From Typha latifolia (lineage: Eukaryota > Streptophyta > Magnoliopsida > Poales > Typhaceae): a stretch of DNA of 64,000 bases. How positions within the stretch are numbered: position 1 is the first letter of the stretch; each line of letters starts with the position of its first letter. Of this stretch, positions 24,067 through 34,057 are shown in pieces. The stretch covers positions 6,833,209-6,897,208 of the forward strand of contig CM034100.1 in NCBI GenBank assembly GCA_019914945.1, given 5' to 3'. The translations under genes were made by a program, and so were the position numbers. The notes beneath the pieces were generated by a model. The model made no database searches. It saw only the letters and a program-made list of their open reading frames with translations, and was not told the origin of the DNA.

Positions 24067-24240
24067 AGTTACGGATCTAATCTACTTCATTTTGTAATTG
24101 TCTAGTCTGACTATTGAAGAATATTTGATAAATATTTCCCCACGATTACGCGGATTGATTCCTGTAATATATCAAAATCTTGAAGGAATTATTGCGTAGC
24201 CTATCTTTGGTTTGAGGACCCATTAAATTGGTATCAGAGC
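24067..24240 (+). mobile_element. G-type LTR end with primer-binding site
   Basis: TTTGATAAATATTTCCC, GCGTAGCCTATC and GAGGACCCATTA match the G-family LTR end at 16941-17004 and, inverted, the E3 LTR at 60640-60770. A perfect TGGTATCAGAGC primer-binding site occupies 24229-24240. Only about eight bases of internal sequence follow before an oppositely oriented LTR remnant begins, so this is a recombination junction. Confidence 0.6.
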
Positions 24241-24248
24241 TTATCAAC

Positions 24249-24345
24249 GGCCTTTGCATTCGAACGCCCCCCCGACGAAAACTTTAGTTTTCTTCTAAAA
24301 CAAATTTATTTTAATTGACAACGTGATTCAACTCTAGTTATATCA
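24249..24345 (-). mobile_element. Truncated 3' LTR of gypsy element F
   Basis: GACGAAAACTTTAGTTTTC through CAACTCTAGTTATATCA matches the high end of the F 5' LTR (34540-34645, ending CAACTCTAGTTGTATCA). Only about 100 bases of the expected 590 remain. Confidence 0.6.
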
Positions 24346-24779
24346 ATCCACCACGCTTCCGTCACCTTGACCTCAAGGTGTGAAGTCTGGAAAGCATTCC
24401 ATGATTTCCTCCTCAGACTCCCATCTTGCCTCGTCAGAATGCCTTCCAAGACACTCCACCAAGATCTCAGTCTCTAATCGCCCTTCTTGACGGCACCTCT
24501 GTCTCACCAACACACGCACCGGCTCGTATGCGTGTATCTCCTCCACTGGATAGGGTATTTGTGTGTCACGATATGATCTGCCCCTACTCTTGCCCGCAAT
24601 AGCGATATATGAAAAATGGAATTTACCCGAGATCTCGCTAGCAATCCAACACGCTCCAACACGCAACAGGTCCAACTCGCTCCAACATGCAAAATGGTCC
24701 AAAATACTAATGCTCTAACTTAGGGTTACGTACAGGTCGTAAAGTAACTTGTCGATATGGCTAAGCTCACAAAAATACA
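24346..24779 (-). pseudogene. Element F integrase C-terminus with chromodomain-like tail
   Basis: Minus-strand reading from 24779 gives a degraded VFV-x-L-x-x-x-x segment, then FHISLLRARVGADHI (near 24600), then EPVRVLVRQRCRQ and LETEILVECLGR, then ARWESEEEIMECFPDF. This is the usual 'VFHVSLLRER' hinge followed by a chromodomain-like tail (R-L-E-T-E-x-L-V-x-W-x-G ... W-E). Frameshifts separate the parts. It is the continuation of the F integrase that breaks off at 29695 on the far side of E1. Confidence 0.7.
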
Positions 24780-24784
24780 ATGTC
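24780..24784. repeat. Target-site duplication of E1, low side (ATGTC)
   Basis: ATGTC directly precedes the E1 LTR end TGGTACGATCC. The same ATGTC follows the other LTR at 29690-29694. Gypsy elements make 5-bp duplications. Confidence 0.85.
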
Positions 24785-25539
24785 TGGTACGATCCTTCCT
24801 CGGCTATAGCTCTGATACCAGCTTGATACGAACCCTCTTTTGGTGCTATGGCTCTGATACCAGATTGTTACGATCTTGCACGGAACTTTAAGATAAGATC
24901 TCGAAATATCCCGCCGTTGGATCACTGTGAAATTTTGATATGTTCTAGGCCCGGAAAAGAGCTTTCCAACGGATCTAGTTTCAGGAGAATCGGAGTTGGG
25001 GATCTCGAGATATCGTTCGTTTAGTAGACGAACGTCAGGATACTCTGTTTTTGGATTCCATGGATGAAGGCACGAAATCCTGGGTAATGGTGGATTGTGG
25101 AGGGCCGGTGTTGATGGGGTGGCACCGGTGTAAAAGTGATGGTGGAAGGGTTATGGATGATGGAAAGGTTAGGGATAGCGATGGATAAATTGGAAGAAGG
25201 GGGAGAAGAGGGCCACTCCTAAGGGACTAGGGTGATTGGCCTGTCGAGGGAGATTAGAAGCGGCGTCGCCGGGGAGATTGAGGGAACGGGAGCGAAGAAG
25301 ACGAAGGAGGCAAGGCAAACTCAATTCTCAATAATCAAATCCTAATTTTGGTTGCCCTACACATACTTTTATAGGCTAACCAACAACTCAATCTTATCCT
25401 AAAACACAATCTTATCCTAAAACTCAATCTTATCCTAAAACACAATCTTATCCTAAAACTCAATCTTATCCTAAAACTCAATCTTATCCTAAGGTAAATC
25501 CAAACTCGAGACGACGTCGGTGAAGTCCGAATCGTATCA
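24785..25539 (-). mobile_element. E1 3' LTR (755 bp)
   Basis: Minus-strand ends are TGATACGATTCGG and GGATCGTACCA. Compared with the 5' LTR it differs by one extra 18-bp unit in a short tandem array (25385-25495, six units of CTCAATCTTATCCTAAAA type against five), a one-base change in a G-rich run at about 25245, and two bases near 24815. The rest appears the same by eye. Its low end holds primer-binding-site complements (GCTCTGATACCA at 24809-24820 and 24850-24861). Confidence 0.9.
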
Positions 25540-25544
25540 ATCCA

Positions 25545-27060
25545 CCACGCTTCCGCAACCTTGTCCTCAAGGTTTGAAATTTGGGAAGCGATCCATGATG
25601 TCTGTCTCTAGCTCCCATGTAGACTCGTCGCAGGTTTGCCCACCACTCAATCAGCACTTCGGTCTCTAATCTGGATCCTTGGCGTCTTCTCCTACGACTT
25701 AGGACTCGAACCGGCTCATTGGAGCCATCTTCCTCCATTGGTTCGGGTAAGGTCGAACCCACTACATGGTTAGGCCCGATCCGGGGCCTTCAATGCCGAG
25801 ACATGGAAGACGGGATGTATCCTGGTTCCTTCGGTAGGTCCCATCGGTAAGCTACTGGACCGATTCGTTGTAGCACTCGGTACGGACCATAGTACTTGTA
25901 TCCCAACTTTTGGTTCAAAATTGGCCTCAATGTGGATTGTCGATACGGTTGAGCTCGAACGAACACCAATTGATCCACCTCAAATTCTCGCTCACGTCCG
26001 CCTTTGTCATGCGTTTGCTTCATGCGGTTTTGTCTTGTGGCTAGGTGAGTCTTGAGCCGTCTCAATGTTTCATCTCGATCAGCAAGCTCCAAGTCAAGCT
26101 CAGTCCTATCCGTCGCCGCGAGTCTATCGTAGGCACGCAAGACAGGGGAGTGCGCCCATAAACCGCCTCAAATGGGGTCATGCCAATGCTTGAGTGATGA
26201 GCGGTATTGTATGACCACTCAGCCCAGAGAAGAAATTTGACCCAATCCTTTGGTCGATCCGCCACAAAGCATCGCAAGTATTGCTCTAGTCCACGATTCA
26301 CCACCTCGGTTTGGCCATCCGTCTCGGGGTGATAAGCTGAACTAAGATTGATTTGAGTCCCTTGCAATCTGAAGAACTCGGACCAAAACTCACTTATGAA
26401 GATGTGATCCCGGTCTGACACGATCGTCCTAGGCATCCCATGCAAGCGTGCCACTTCCCGAACAAAAATTTCAGCAACCCTTTTTGCTGAAAACGGGTGA
26501 GACAATGTTATGAAATGTGCATACTTGCTCAGTCTATCCACCACAACAAACACCACCGATTGTCCTCGAACTTCCGGCAGCCCCTTGATGAAGTCCATGG
26601 AGATATCCTCCCAAATACGCTCTGGTATCGGTAGTGGTTGCAGTAGCCCGCTAGGCTTGAGTGCCTCCGATTTGGCTCGTTGGCAGATTTGACATTCACG
26701 CACATACTTCTTCACGTCCGTCTTCATCCCAGTCCAAGTACAGTTTTGGGCCAGCCGCTTGTAAGTACGTAATACCCCTTCATGACCTGCTATAGGAGTA
26801 TCATGGAAGTGTGCCATCAATAGCCTCCGTAGCTCTTCGTTTCGGGGTACCTTGATTCGCCCGTGCTCTAGTACTAACCCATTGCGCTCCTCGTGCTCGG
26901 GGTTGCTTGAGGGGTTCGCTCTCAACTCCTCCATGAGTCGGACCAGATCACTATCCTCTGCACTGGCTCTTCGTAGATCTGAAAAGAAAGGAAAAGTGGG
27001 TGCCGAGAAAGAAGCGAGCTCCCTTTTTTTTGAAAGTTCAAGCAGCGGTTTACTTCCATC
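25545..27060 (-). pseudogene. E1 integrase (Ty3/gypsy, chromodomain-like C-terminus), frameshifted
   Basis: An open minus-strand run from 27096 to 26062 carries the zinc-binding domain (H in GHEGVLRTYKRLAQN, then C-x2-C in ECQICQRAKSE), the catalytic core (MDFIKGLPEVRGQS, TIVSDRDHIFISEFW, HPETDGQTEVVNRGLEQ, supplying the D, D and E residues) and the start of the linker. A one-base shift at about 26140 moves to a second frame with NRMKQTHDKGG, VFVRAQPYRQSTLRP and YYGPYRVLQRIGP. A further shift near 25800 precedes the tail (EPVRVLSRRRRRQ, LETEVLIEW), itself shifted again. It follows protease-linker sequence directly, without reverse transcriptase. The catalytic core looks intact but the C-terminus does not. 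Confidence 0.85.
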
Positions 27061-27096
27061 CAACAACACTCTCTGACCATCTCTCCAAAAGGTCAA

Positions 27097-28912
27097 TGTG
27101 AGCTTATAAAATCAAAGGTCACGGGCCCCAAGCTCCGAAGCCATTGGGTCCCTAAAACAATATCGGCACCTTGCAAGGCCAATGGATAAAGATCCAATGT
27201 GAAAGTTTGGCCTTGCACCTTCAATTCTGCACCTCCACAAATAGAATCTGCTCGCAAGGTGGTGCCATCTCCAATCGTCACATCGAACCCTTCCGTGGGT
27301 TCCGACTCGAGCCCAATCTTCCTAAGGAGCCTCATGTCAATGAAGTTGTGGGTGGACCCGATGTCAATCAAGATTCTCACTGTGGTCTTCTTGACTACTC
27401 CGTTCACCCGCAATGTCTTTGGCGCCGCCGTCCCCGAATAGGCGTGGAGGGAGATTTCAGCTATAACGTCCTCCACGTTTTGCTCCTCAACTTCTTCTCC
27501 TCGATGTCCAGCCACATCTGCGCTTTCAGCTGCAAGCTCATCCTCCGCTTCCTCCAATCCATCGATGAGCATCACCGATCCCATCGGTTTAGCACAACGA
27601 TGCCCTGGTACAAACTTCTCATCACAACGGAAGCATAAGCCCTTGGCTCTTCTTTCTTCTACTTGGGCAGGTGTGAGTGCTCGCCCCGGACCTCTAGGTG
27701 CGTACTTCACATCTTGGGATGGCTTCAAGGGTGCTCGAGGAGGTATCAATGCAGTAGCAGCTCTTGGTACTCCGCTAGTGTTTCCTGCCGCTATGTTTGG
27801 TAGAGCTTGATTGCGGCTTCCTTGGCTTGTCCAATTCTGCTTCCAGTGTATCTTCATGGCTCTATGCTTGTCTTCCATAAGCACCGCATCTTGGAAGGCC
27901 TCCTTTAAGGTTCTAGGCCTTAAAGCCCTCACATCGGCTTGTATGTCACCCCGCAGCCCGAGATGAAGGTGCCGCGAAGTTGCTGATCCGTCCATGGTGG
28001 ATGACATCGGCTACTAATCCTCTCAAATTCTTCTTGGTATGACCCAACCGTGGTCTTCTGAACCGTCTTTGAGAGGAGAGCATCAAAGTCTTCATAGCCC
28101 GATACTCCAAATCGCCGTGTGATATCGGCGCAAAATTCAGCCCAAGTTTCGATGGCCTCAATGGCATTGGCTGATCGAAACCAATGAAGCGCCGCATCCT
28201 CAAGGTGGAAGCTTGCAAGCGTCACCTTGTATTCTTCCGCCGTACCTTGGTATGCAAAGAATTGCTCCGCCCTATACAACCAATCAATTGGATCGCCACC
28301 TTTGAACTTGGGGAATTCGAGACGCACGACTTGTCCACGAATGCCGTTGTCTCGTTCCAGATCATGCCCAACTCCTTGTCTAACCGGCGGAGGATGCACC
28401 ATGAAGGGTTGATGATCCCTCCTTCGGTTTAGATCAACTCGCCGTGGTTCCGGATCGTATCGGCCCGCCCATGGATCTTGATCTCCAATGTGGTCTCCAT
28501 GGTGATTCGCTCGTCGGATGGGTTCACCTGCAACTGGTCCTGGTGTAACCATCCTTGCTTGCCTCTGCCCATAGGGTGGTGGTAGCAGCGGCTCTTGTGG
28601 TTGCAAAGGCTGAACCGGTGAGGATTGATTCAAGGGGGCAGACTCGCGTCGTAGGGTCGATGGTGCCTTCCCATTAGACATTGCTTCCCTTGGCGCCCGT
28701 AGTTCCCGCATCATCTCCATCATCATCTGGTGGTTGATGGCCATCTGCTCTGAAATAGACCCCAACATGGATAGAACGCTAGGCTCTTCCCTATTCCGAT
28801 TAGATCGGATGGTTCCGCGGGTGGAAGTCCCCGCAATCGTCTCTTCCTCCTCTATTGGGAGAATCTCTTCTTCATCATCACGCCGTGCAGCCATGGATCT
28901 GGTGGTCGTCAT
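27097..28912 (-). pseudogene. E1 gag-protease, frameshifted
   Basis: The likely start is the ATG at 28912-28910 (MTTTRSMAARRDDEEE). An acidic and proline-rich N-terminus is followed by the gag core (VRLEFPKFKGGDPIDWLYR, AEQFFAYQGTAEE, LASFHLEDAALHWFR). A one-base loss near 27955 shifts the frame. The second frame continues with LRGDIQADVRALRP, the zinc knuckle LCFRCDEKFVPGHRC (near 27610) and a retropepsin-like protease, VRILIDIGSTHNFID (near 27365), where the usual D-S/T-G catalytic triad reads D-I-G. It ends at LGTQWLRSLGPVTFDF before another shift. The 1.8 kb are otherwise well preserved, consistent with a recent insertion. Confidence 0.85.
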
Positions 28913-28938
28913 TGGAAGCACTTGTCCGAGAAACGGTG

Positions 28939-28950
28939 GCTCTGATACCA
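28939..28950 (-). promoter_or_regulatory. E1 primer-binding site (tRNA-Met type)
   Basis: On the minus strand TGGTATCAGAGC, complementary to the 3' end of initiator tRNA-Met, three bases downstream of the 5' LTR. Similar sequences recur within the LTR itself at about 29019-29030. Confidence 0.85.
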
Positions 28951-28953
28951 GAT

Positions 28954-29689
28954 TGGTACGATCCTTCCTCGGCTATAGGCTCGATACCGGCAATACGAAC
29001 CCTCTTTTGGTGCTATGGCTCTGATACCAGATTGTTACGATCTTGCACGGAACTTTAAGATAAGATCTCGAAATATCCCGCCGTTGGATCACTGTGAAAT
29101 TTTGATATGTTCTAGGCCCGGAAAAGAGCTTTCCAACGGATCTAGTTTCAGGAGAATCGGAGTTGGGGATCTCGAGATATCGTTCGTTTAGTAGACGAAC
29201 GTCAGGATACTCTGTTTTTGGATTCCATGGATGAAGGCACGAAATCCTGGGTAATGGTGGATTGTGGAGGGCCGGTGTTGATGGGGTGGCACCGGTGTAA
29301 AAGTGATGGTGGAAGGGTTATGGATGATGGAAAGGTTAGGGATAGCGATGGATAAATTGGAAGAAGGGGGAGAAGAGGGCCACTCCTAAGGGACTAGGGT
29401 GATTGGCTGTCGAGGAGGAGATTAGAAGCGGCGTCGCCGGGGAGATTGAGGGAACGGGAGCGAAGAAGACGAAGGAGGCAAGGCAAACTCAATTCTCAAT
29501 AATCAAATCCTAATTTTGGTTGCCCTACACATACTTTTATAGGCTAACCAACAACTCAATCTTATCCTAAAACACAATCTTATCCTAAAACTCAATCTTA
29601 TCCTAAAACACAATCTTATCCTAAAACTCAATCTTATCCTAAGGTAAATCCAAACTCGAGACGACGTCGGTGAAGTCCGAATCGTATCA
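28954..29689 (-). mobile_element. E1 5' LTR (736 bp)
   Basis: Same ends as the 3' LTR. The 18-bp array has five units (29550-29645). The last 80 bases in element sense (28954-29033) read as a second LTR end plus primer-binding-site-like sequence: TGTTACGATC at 29033 preceded by GCTCTGATACCA at 29019-29030. Confidence 0.9.
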
Positions 29690-29694
29690 ATGTC
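29690..29694. repeat. Target-site duplication of E1, high side (ATGTC)
   Basis: Matches 24780-24784 exactly and abuts the LTR start. Confidence 0.85.
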
Positions 29695-30480
29695 CCCGAC
29701 CTCAAACTCCAACTCTCAATGTTGGCGATCATACAGTTGCTTCATGCGGTTCTAGGTCATTGTTATGTGCTCCTGTAATCTCCGTAGAACCACATCCCAA
29801 TCTGCTAGCTCCATCTTTATCTCCGTCCTTACTACTGATGCCTTATGAAATGCAGTGTTATAGGACCACTCCACCCATGGTAAGTAGTCGAGCCAATCCT
29901 CGGTCTCTCGGCCACAAAGCACCGTACGTACTGCTCTATGCCCATGTTCACCACCTCAGTCTGGTCATCTGTTTGTGGGTGATAGGCCGAACTGAGGTTC
30001 AACCGAGTACCTTGAAGTGTGAAGTACTTGGTCCAAAACTCACTGATGAAGACTCAGTCTTGGTCAGATACAATCGAGTGTGCCATGCCGTGAAGCCTAT
30101 TAATGTCACACACAAACACCTCTGCGACCATCCTCACTAAATAGGGGTGCGCCAGGGCTGATAAGTGAGCATATTTACTCAGCTTGTCTACCACCACAAA
30201 TATGACCGAGTACCCCCTCATAGAAGGTAAGCCCTCAAAAAAGTCCATGGAGATGTCCTCCGAAATCCTCTCCGGTACGGGCAATGAATAAAGTAGTCCG
30301 GCTGGCCTCAGTGAGTCAGACTTTGTCCATTGGCATACCTCGCAAGCACGTATGAACAACCGTAGCTCCTGTCGTACTCTAGGCCACGTACAGCTTTGTA
30401 GTAGTCTCTTGAGAATTCGTAGGAGTCCCTTGTGTCCCATCTCTAGAATGGAATGAAAGTGTTCCATCACTCTTCATCGT
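29695..30480 (-). pseudogene. Element F integrase, N-terminal and catalytic part
   Basis: Minus-strand frames give the zinc-binding region (GHKGLLRILKRLLQSCTW, FIRACEVCQWTKSDS), the core (MDFFEGLPSMRGYS, VVDKLSKYAHLSALAH, HSIVSDQD) and, in another frame below 30060, an LNLSSAYHP and DQTEVVNMGIEQYVRC equivalent. The frame reaches EFEVGD at the E1 insertion point; the remainder is at 24346-24779. Several frameshifts and a changed 'SDRD' (SDQD) show decay. Confidence 0.8.
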
Positions 30481-30533
30481 AGGCCTTCGTCCGTGCGTAT
30501 TCAAATATGCCCATGGTCCAAAAGCAATCCACC

Positions 30534-31130
30534 TCAGCTCACTATACTAGGATGACTAGTGGGGTCGTCCTCCTTCTCTTGCAAGATTCTCAGGATATCT
30601 AGATTAGTAGCTCCTACTACTCGTATGTCATCTAAGAAAGGGAAGATAGCCACAGACAGGGATGCCAGTTCGGCCAATTCACATTGTCGGGATAGCACTC
30701 CCACCACTTTGTTCTCTGCTCCTTTTTTGTACTGCAGCTCGTAGTCATACCCCAATAGCTTGATGACCCACCTCTGCTGCGCGGGCGTGTGAATCAACTG
30801 CCCCATAAAATAAGGTAAGCTCCTCTAATCTGTCCAAATCACAAATTGCCTCCCAATCAAGTAGGGTCTCCACCTCGTCATAGCATGCAAGATAGCGAGC
30901 ATCTCCCGCTCATAAGTGGGCAACTGCTGTAACCTCCTGATCAAGGCCTTGCTAAGGTAAGCAATGGGCCTCCTTGTCTGCATCAATACAACTCCAATTC
31001 CTGCGCCCAACACGTCGCACTCAACCACAAATTACTTGGTGAAGTCGGGTAGTGCCAATATCGGTGCGGACGCCATTGCCTTCTTCGGCTCCTCAAATGC
31101 CTTCATCACTGCATTGGTCCACTAAAAGGC
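30534..31130 (-). pseudogene. Element F RNase H domain and linker
   Basis: VECDVLGAGIGVVLMQ, RPIAYLSKALIRRLQQL, TYEREMLAILHAMTRW and RPYLIGRQFVIWTD are textbook gypsy RNase H segments (catalytic D in ECD, E in YEREM, D in WTD). A frame break follows, then QQRWVIKLLGYDYELQYKKG and NKVVGVLSRQCELA, the end of the RNase H region. This is the domain that E1 lacks. Confidence 0.85.
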
Positions 31131-32030
31131 ATCCTTTTTCAGCAAGGCTATTAATGGTGCTGCAATATTCCCATAGTTGGCCACAAACCTATAGTAGTAG
31201 CTTGTTAAACTAAGGAAACTGCGTAACTCCCGTACCATCCTCGGTTGTGTCCAACTGAGCATGCACTCCACCTTGCTTGGGTCGGCCATGACTCCCCAGT
31301 TGAAATAATGTGCCCCAAGTACTCCACTCGCCGTTCGCCCCATAGACATTTACTTCGCTTCACCTTGAGGGAATGGTCCTCAAGAGCACCAACACGGACC
31401 GTAGATGACCCAAGTGCTCCTTCCAAGTCTTGCTATACACCAAAATGTCATCGAAGAATACTAACACATAACATCATAAGAGTGGACGGAATATGTCGTT
31501 CATCAGCCCTTGGAAGGTTGTCGGAGCATTCGTCAACCCAAATGGCATCACCCTAAACTCATAGTGTCCATCATGAGTTCGAAACGCCATTTTGTAGACG
31601 TCCTCTGCACGCACTCGAATCTGGTGGTATCCTGCACGAAGGTCCATCTTGCTAAAGTATGATGCTCCGGTTAGCTCATCTAGCAACTCCTTAATGATTG
31701 GGATCGGGTACCTATCCTAGATGGTTATGGCATTCAGCGCATAGTAATCCATGCAGAAATGCCAGCTACCATCCTTCTTTCTCACTAACAGAACTGGGGA
31801 TGAATAGGAACTCCGATTTGGTTTAATGATGCCTTGTTCCAACATCTCCACAACCAGCCTCGATATCTCTTCCTTCTGGATGTGTGGATAGTAGTAGGGT
31901 AGTACATTTGTAGGTTCGACCCCTGGTACAATCTCGATCCTATGATCAGCATGCCTAACAAGTGGCAGCATACATGGAGCCTCAAAAAGTCCAAAATAGT
32001 TAGCTAACAAGCAATCCAAATCAGGACGAG
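31130..32030 (-). pseudogene. Element F reverse transcriptase
   Basis: In element order: the fingers region (RLVVEMLEQGIIKPNRSSYS, SPVLLVRKKDGSWHFCMDYY), then [18 protein letters not shown] (first catalytic D) and [18 protein letters not shown], then FFDDILVYSK near 31440-31460 in another frame (the Y-x-D-D box as F-F-D-D, usual for plant gypsy elements), then EYLGHIIS and the thumb (RELRSFLSLTSYYYRFV). At least three frame breaks. All hallmark motifs are present, so F was once autonomous. Confidence 0.88.
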
Positions 32031-32219
32031 TAACTTAATCACAGACGACTTCAGGTTCTGTGGGTGCCACCTGTAAGAAGTAGGTAACCTCGCCTATCCA
32101 CAAAGCGCCCACCAATGGCCATAAAGACGGGCTCGTTTGCATGCGAACTCCCTTGAGTCATACCACACGTCCATTTCTCCGAAATGTGAGCCTCATCTAT
32201 GAGAAATTAGATGTGATAG

Positions 32220-32480
32220 GGCCAAGACTCTATAGCCACTAAGTGCCTAGCACAATGTCAGCTCCTCGAAGGGCTAGCGGGTACAAGTCCAAGGTGAAGC
32301 TATGCCCTTGCACTCCTACCACTACACCTCGGCAAACACTGTTGGCTCTCAAGCGGGTACTATCACCAATGGTCAGGTCAAACCCAATAGTAGGCTCGGC
32401 CTCAAGTCCTATACTCCGTACCAATCTCTCATCCAAAAAGTTACATGTGCTCACTGTGTCAACGAGGATGTGTACTCATT
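32220..32480 (-). pseudogene. Element F protease
   Basis: Minus-strand frame with CNFLDERLVRSIGLEAEP, FDLTIGDSTRLRANSVC, GHSFTLDLYPLALRGADIVL, matching the E1 and G proteases. The triad region around 32450-32460 lies at a frame break and the D-S/T-G motif is degraded. Confidence 0.7.
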
Positions 32481-33940
32481 GCTTTCGGACGAGCCCATCC
32501 ACCCGTAGGGTCTTTGGGGCGCTAGTGCTGGAGTACGCATGCATCGAGATCTTGGCCTGCATATCCTCCAACACTATCTCCTCAAGCTCCTCTCCAACTA
32601 TCTCCTCTGTGATGTCTCCCTTCGCCTCTTCATCACAGCCATCGATCAATATGATGCTACCCATAGCCTTGGCGCATCGATGCCCCGGAGTGTAGCGCTC
32701 ACACCAAAAACACAAGCCTTTGGCTCATTTTTCACATCCACTTGCGCTTGGGAGAAGGACCGACCTTTGGGTTGGATGCCTCCTCTGAATTCGGTCGTCA
32801 ATCTCGGGGTACCTCACTGTCCGAAAGAGGGCGCTAGTGACTCATCATAGAATTGGAACTGTTAGTAGTGGATGTCGTCTGTGGCATGTATTGACCATCC
32901 TTCGACGTCGAATTCATTCTCATAACTCCTTTCAAAGTAGTGTACTTATGTTCCATCCTTGTGGCAATCTCAAAAGCCTCCATCAAAGTTCGCGGCTGCA
33001 TTGAATAGACGTCGACTTTTATCTCCTCGTGTATCCCCACCAAAAATCTGCTCTCCAATGCTTCTTGTGGCCACCTTGGAAAACAACGGCTACTGAGGCG
33101 CTCATAGTCTTCTTGATATGTTGCTATAGTAATCTTTTGTGTTAATTTGGAGAGTGTAGCTCCATAATCTTCATATCTAATAGTCCCAAACTATCGTGAT
33201 AATGCAAATGTGAATGCCATCCAATTGTCGGACGATTGGTGGGCATGCATTGATTGGTACGAATGTAAAGCCACATCTTCCAAATGAAAACTCGCACTAG
33301 GTATCTTAGCCTCTTCCGGTATGCCATGACAGGAAAATTACTGCTCAGTACGAAAAATCCAATCAATAGGGTTACCTCCATTAAATTTTGAAAATTCCAG
33401 CTGAGCTAATCGTCCGTGGAGGCCATAATTGCGCCCATTGTCTATTAGAGGATCCATCCTCATTGCTGGTGCATGAAGGATGTGGATCTCTGGTCTACAA
33501 CATCTCCTTTCCTCTTCCTCGCAAGCAATCATGTGTTCATCATCATATGGCCACGCTGCTCTCGGTTCGCCCTTATCTTGATAGGGTTCATTCCTTCTCC
33601 CATCTACGCCATTGTTCACTCCTGATGGGGTTGGATAAGGTTTCCTTGGTCTTGGTGGGTTGGGCAGCAATGCATCCGTCTGCCCTAGAAAAACTCTCGT
33701 CATTGGCGGGGTTTGATTGGCCACTAGTGTAGTGACGACGGGTTCCTCCGGTGTCAACCCTCCAAGCGATACCATACGAATCTCCTCGTCTAGGGACTGC
33801 ACAAGGGCTTCTTGCATTCGTCGTTGGTGGTCCATCATTCTTTGTTGTTGCACCATCATTTGATGAATGTTCGTTGCCACATTAGGATCGAGCGGCATGG
33901 AAAAAGGTGCACTCGGCATGGCGCTGGTGCTAGCTTCTAT
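32481..33940 (-). pseudogene. Element F gag
   Basis: A long N-terminal frame from about 33919 (methionine and glutamine-rich, MMVQQQRMMDHQRRMQEALV) leads into QLEFSKFNGGNPIDWIFRTE. The core continues in other frames at 33380-33060, and AFEIATRMEHKYTTLK is near 32950. The zinc knuckle MCFWCERYTPGHRCAK is at about 32660-32715. Several frame breaks. The order and motifs match E1 gag although the sequences are clearly different families. Confidence 0.8.
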
Positions 33941-34040
33941 TGCCGCCCATGGTGGTCAGAGCGTTTGGATCTGGTTTCGAGTTGGCATCTATCGTCCCAC
34001 CCTTCGCCATCAATCTTGTGTTAGTCATGGTCCGAGAATC

Positions 34041-34057
34041 AGTGGCTCTAACACCAC
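34041..34057 (-). promoter_or_regulatory. Degenerate primer-binding site of element F
   Basis: GTGGCTCTAACACCAC on the plus strand is the complement of a tRNA-Met primer site with changed bases (GGTGTTAGAGCC against GGTATCAGAGCC), adjacent to the 5' LTR. Confidence 0.55.

Larger units (their letters stand above)
24785..29689 (-). mobile_element. Young Ty3/gypsy element E1, complete ends, lacking reverse transcriptase
   Basis: A 4.9 kb element in minus orientation: 5' LTR 28954-29689, primer-binding site 28939-28950, gag and protease, integrase, 3' LTR 24785-25539, flanked by ATGTC duplications. It inserted into element F's integrase gene. Protease passes straight into the linker before integrase at about 27050, so about 500 residues of reverse transcriptase and RNase H expected in this family are absent. 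The LTRs look almost identical. The integrase tail resembles a chromodomain, pointing to the chromovirus branch; I cannot fix the lineage. Confidence 0.9.

Noticed and set aside
24866..25539. Placing the E1 3' LTR terminus at TGTTACGATC (24866) beside the nearest primer-site-like sequence
   Set aside because: The flanking ATGTC duplications at 24780 and 29690 and the primer site at 28939 require the outer terminus at TGGTACG (24785 and 28954).
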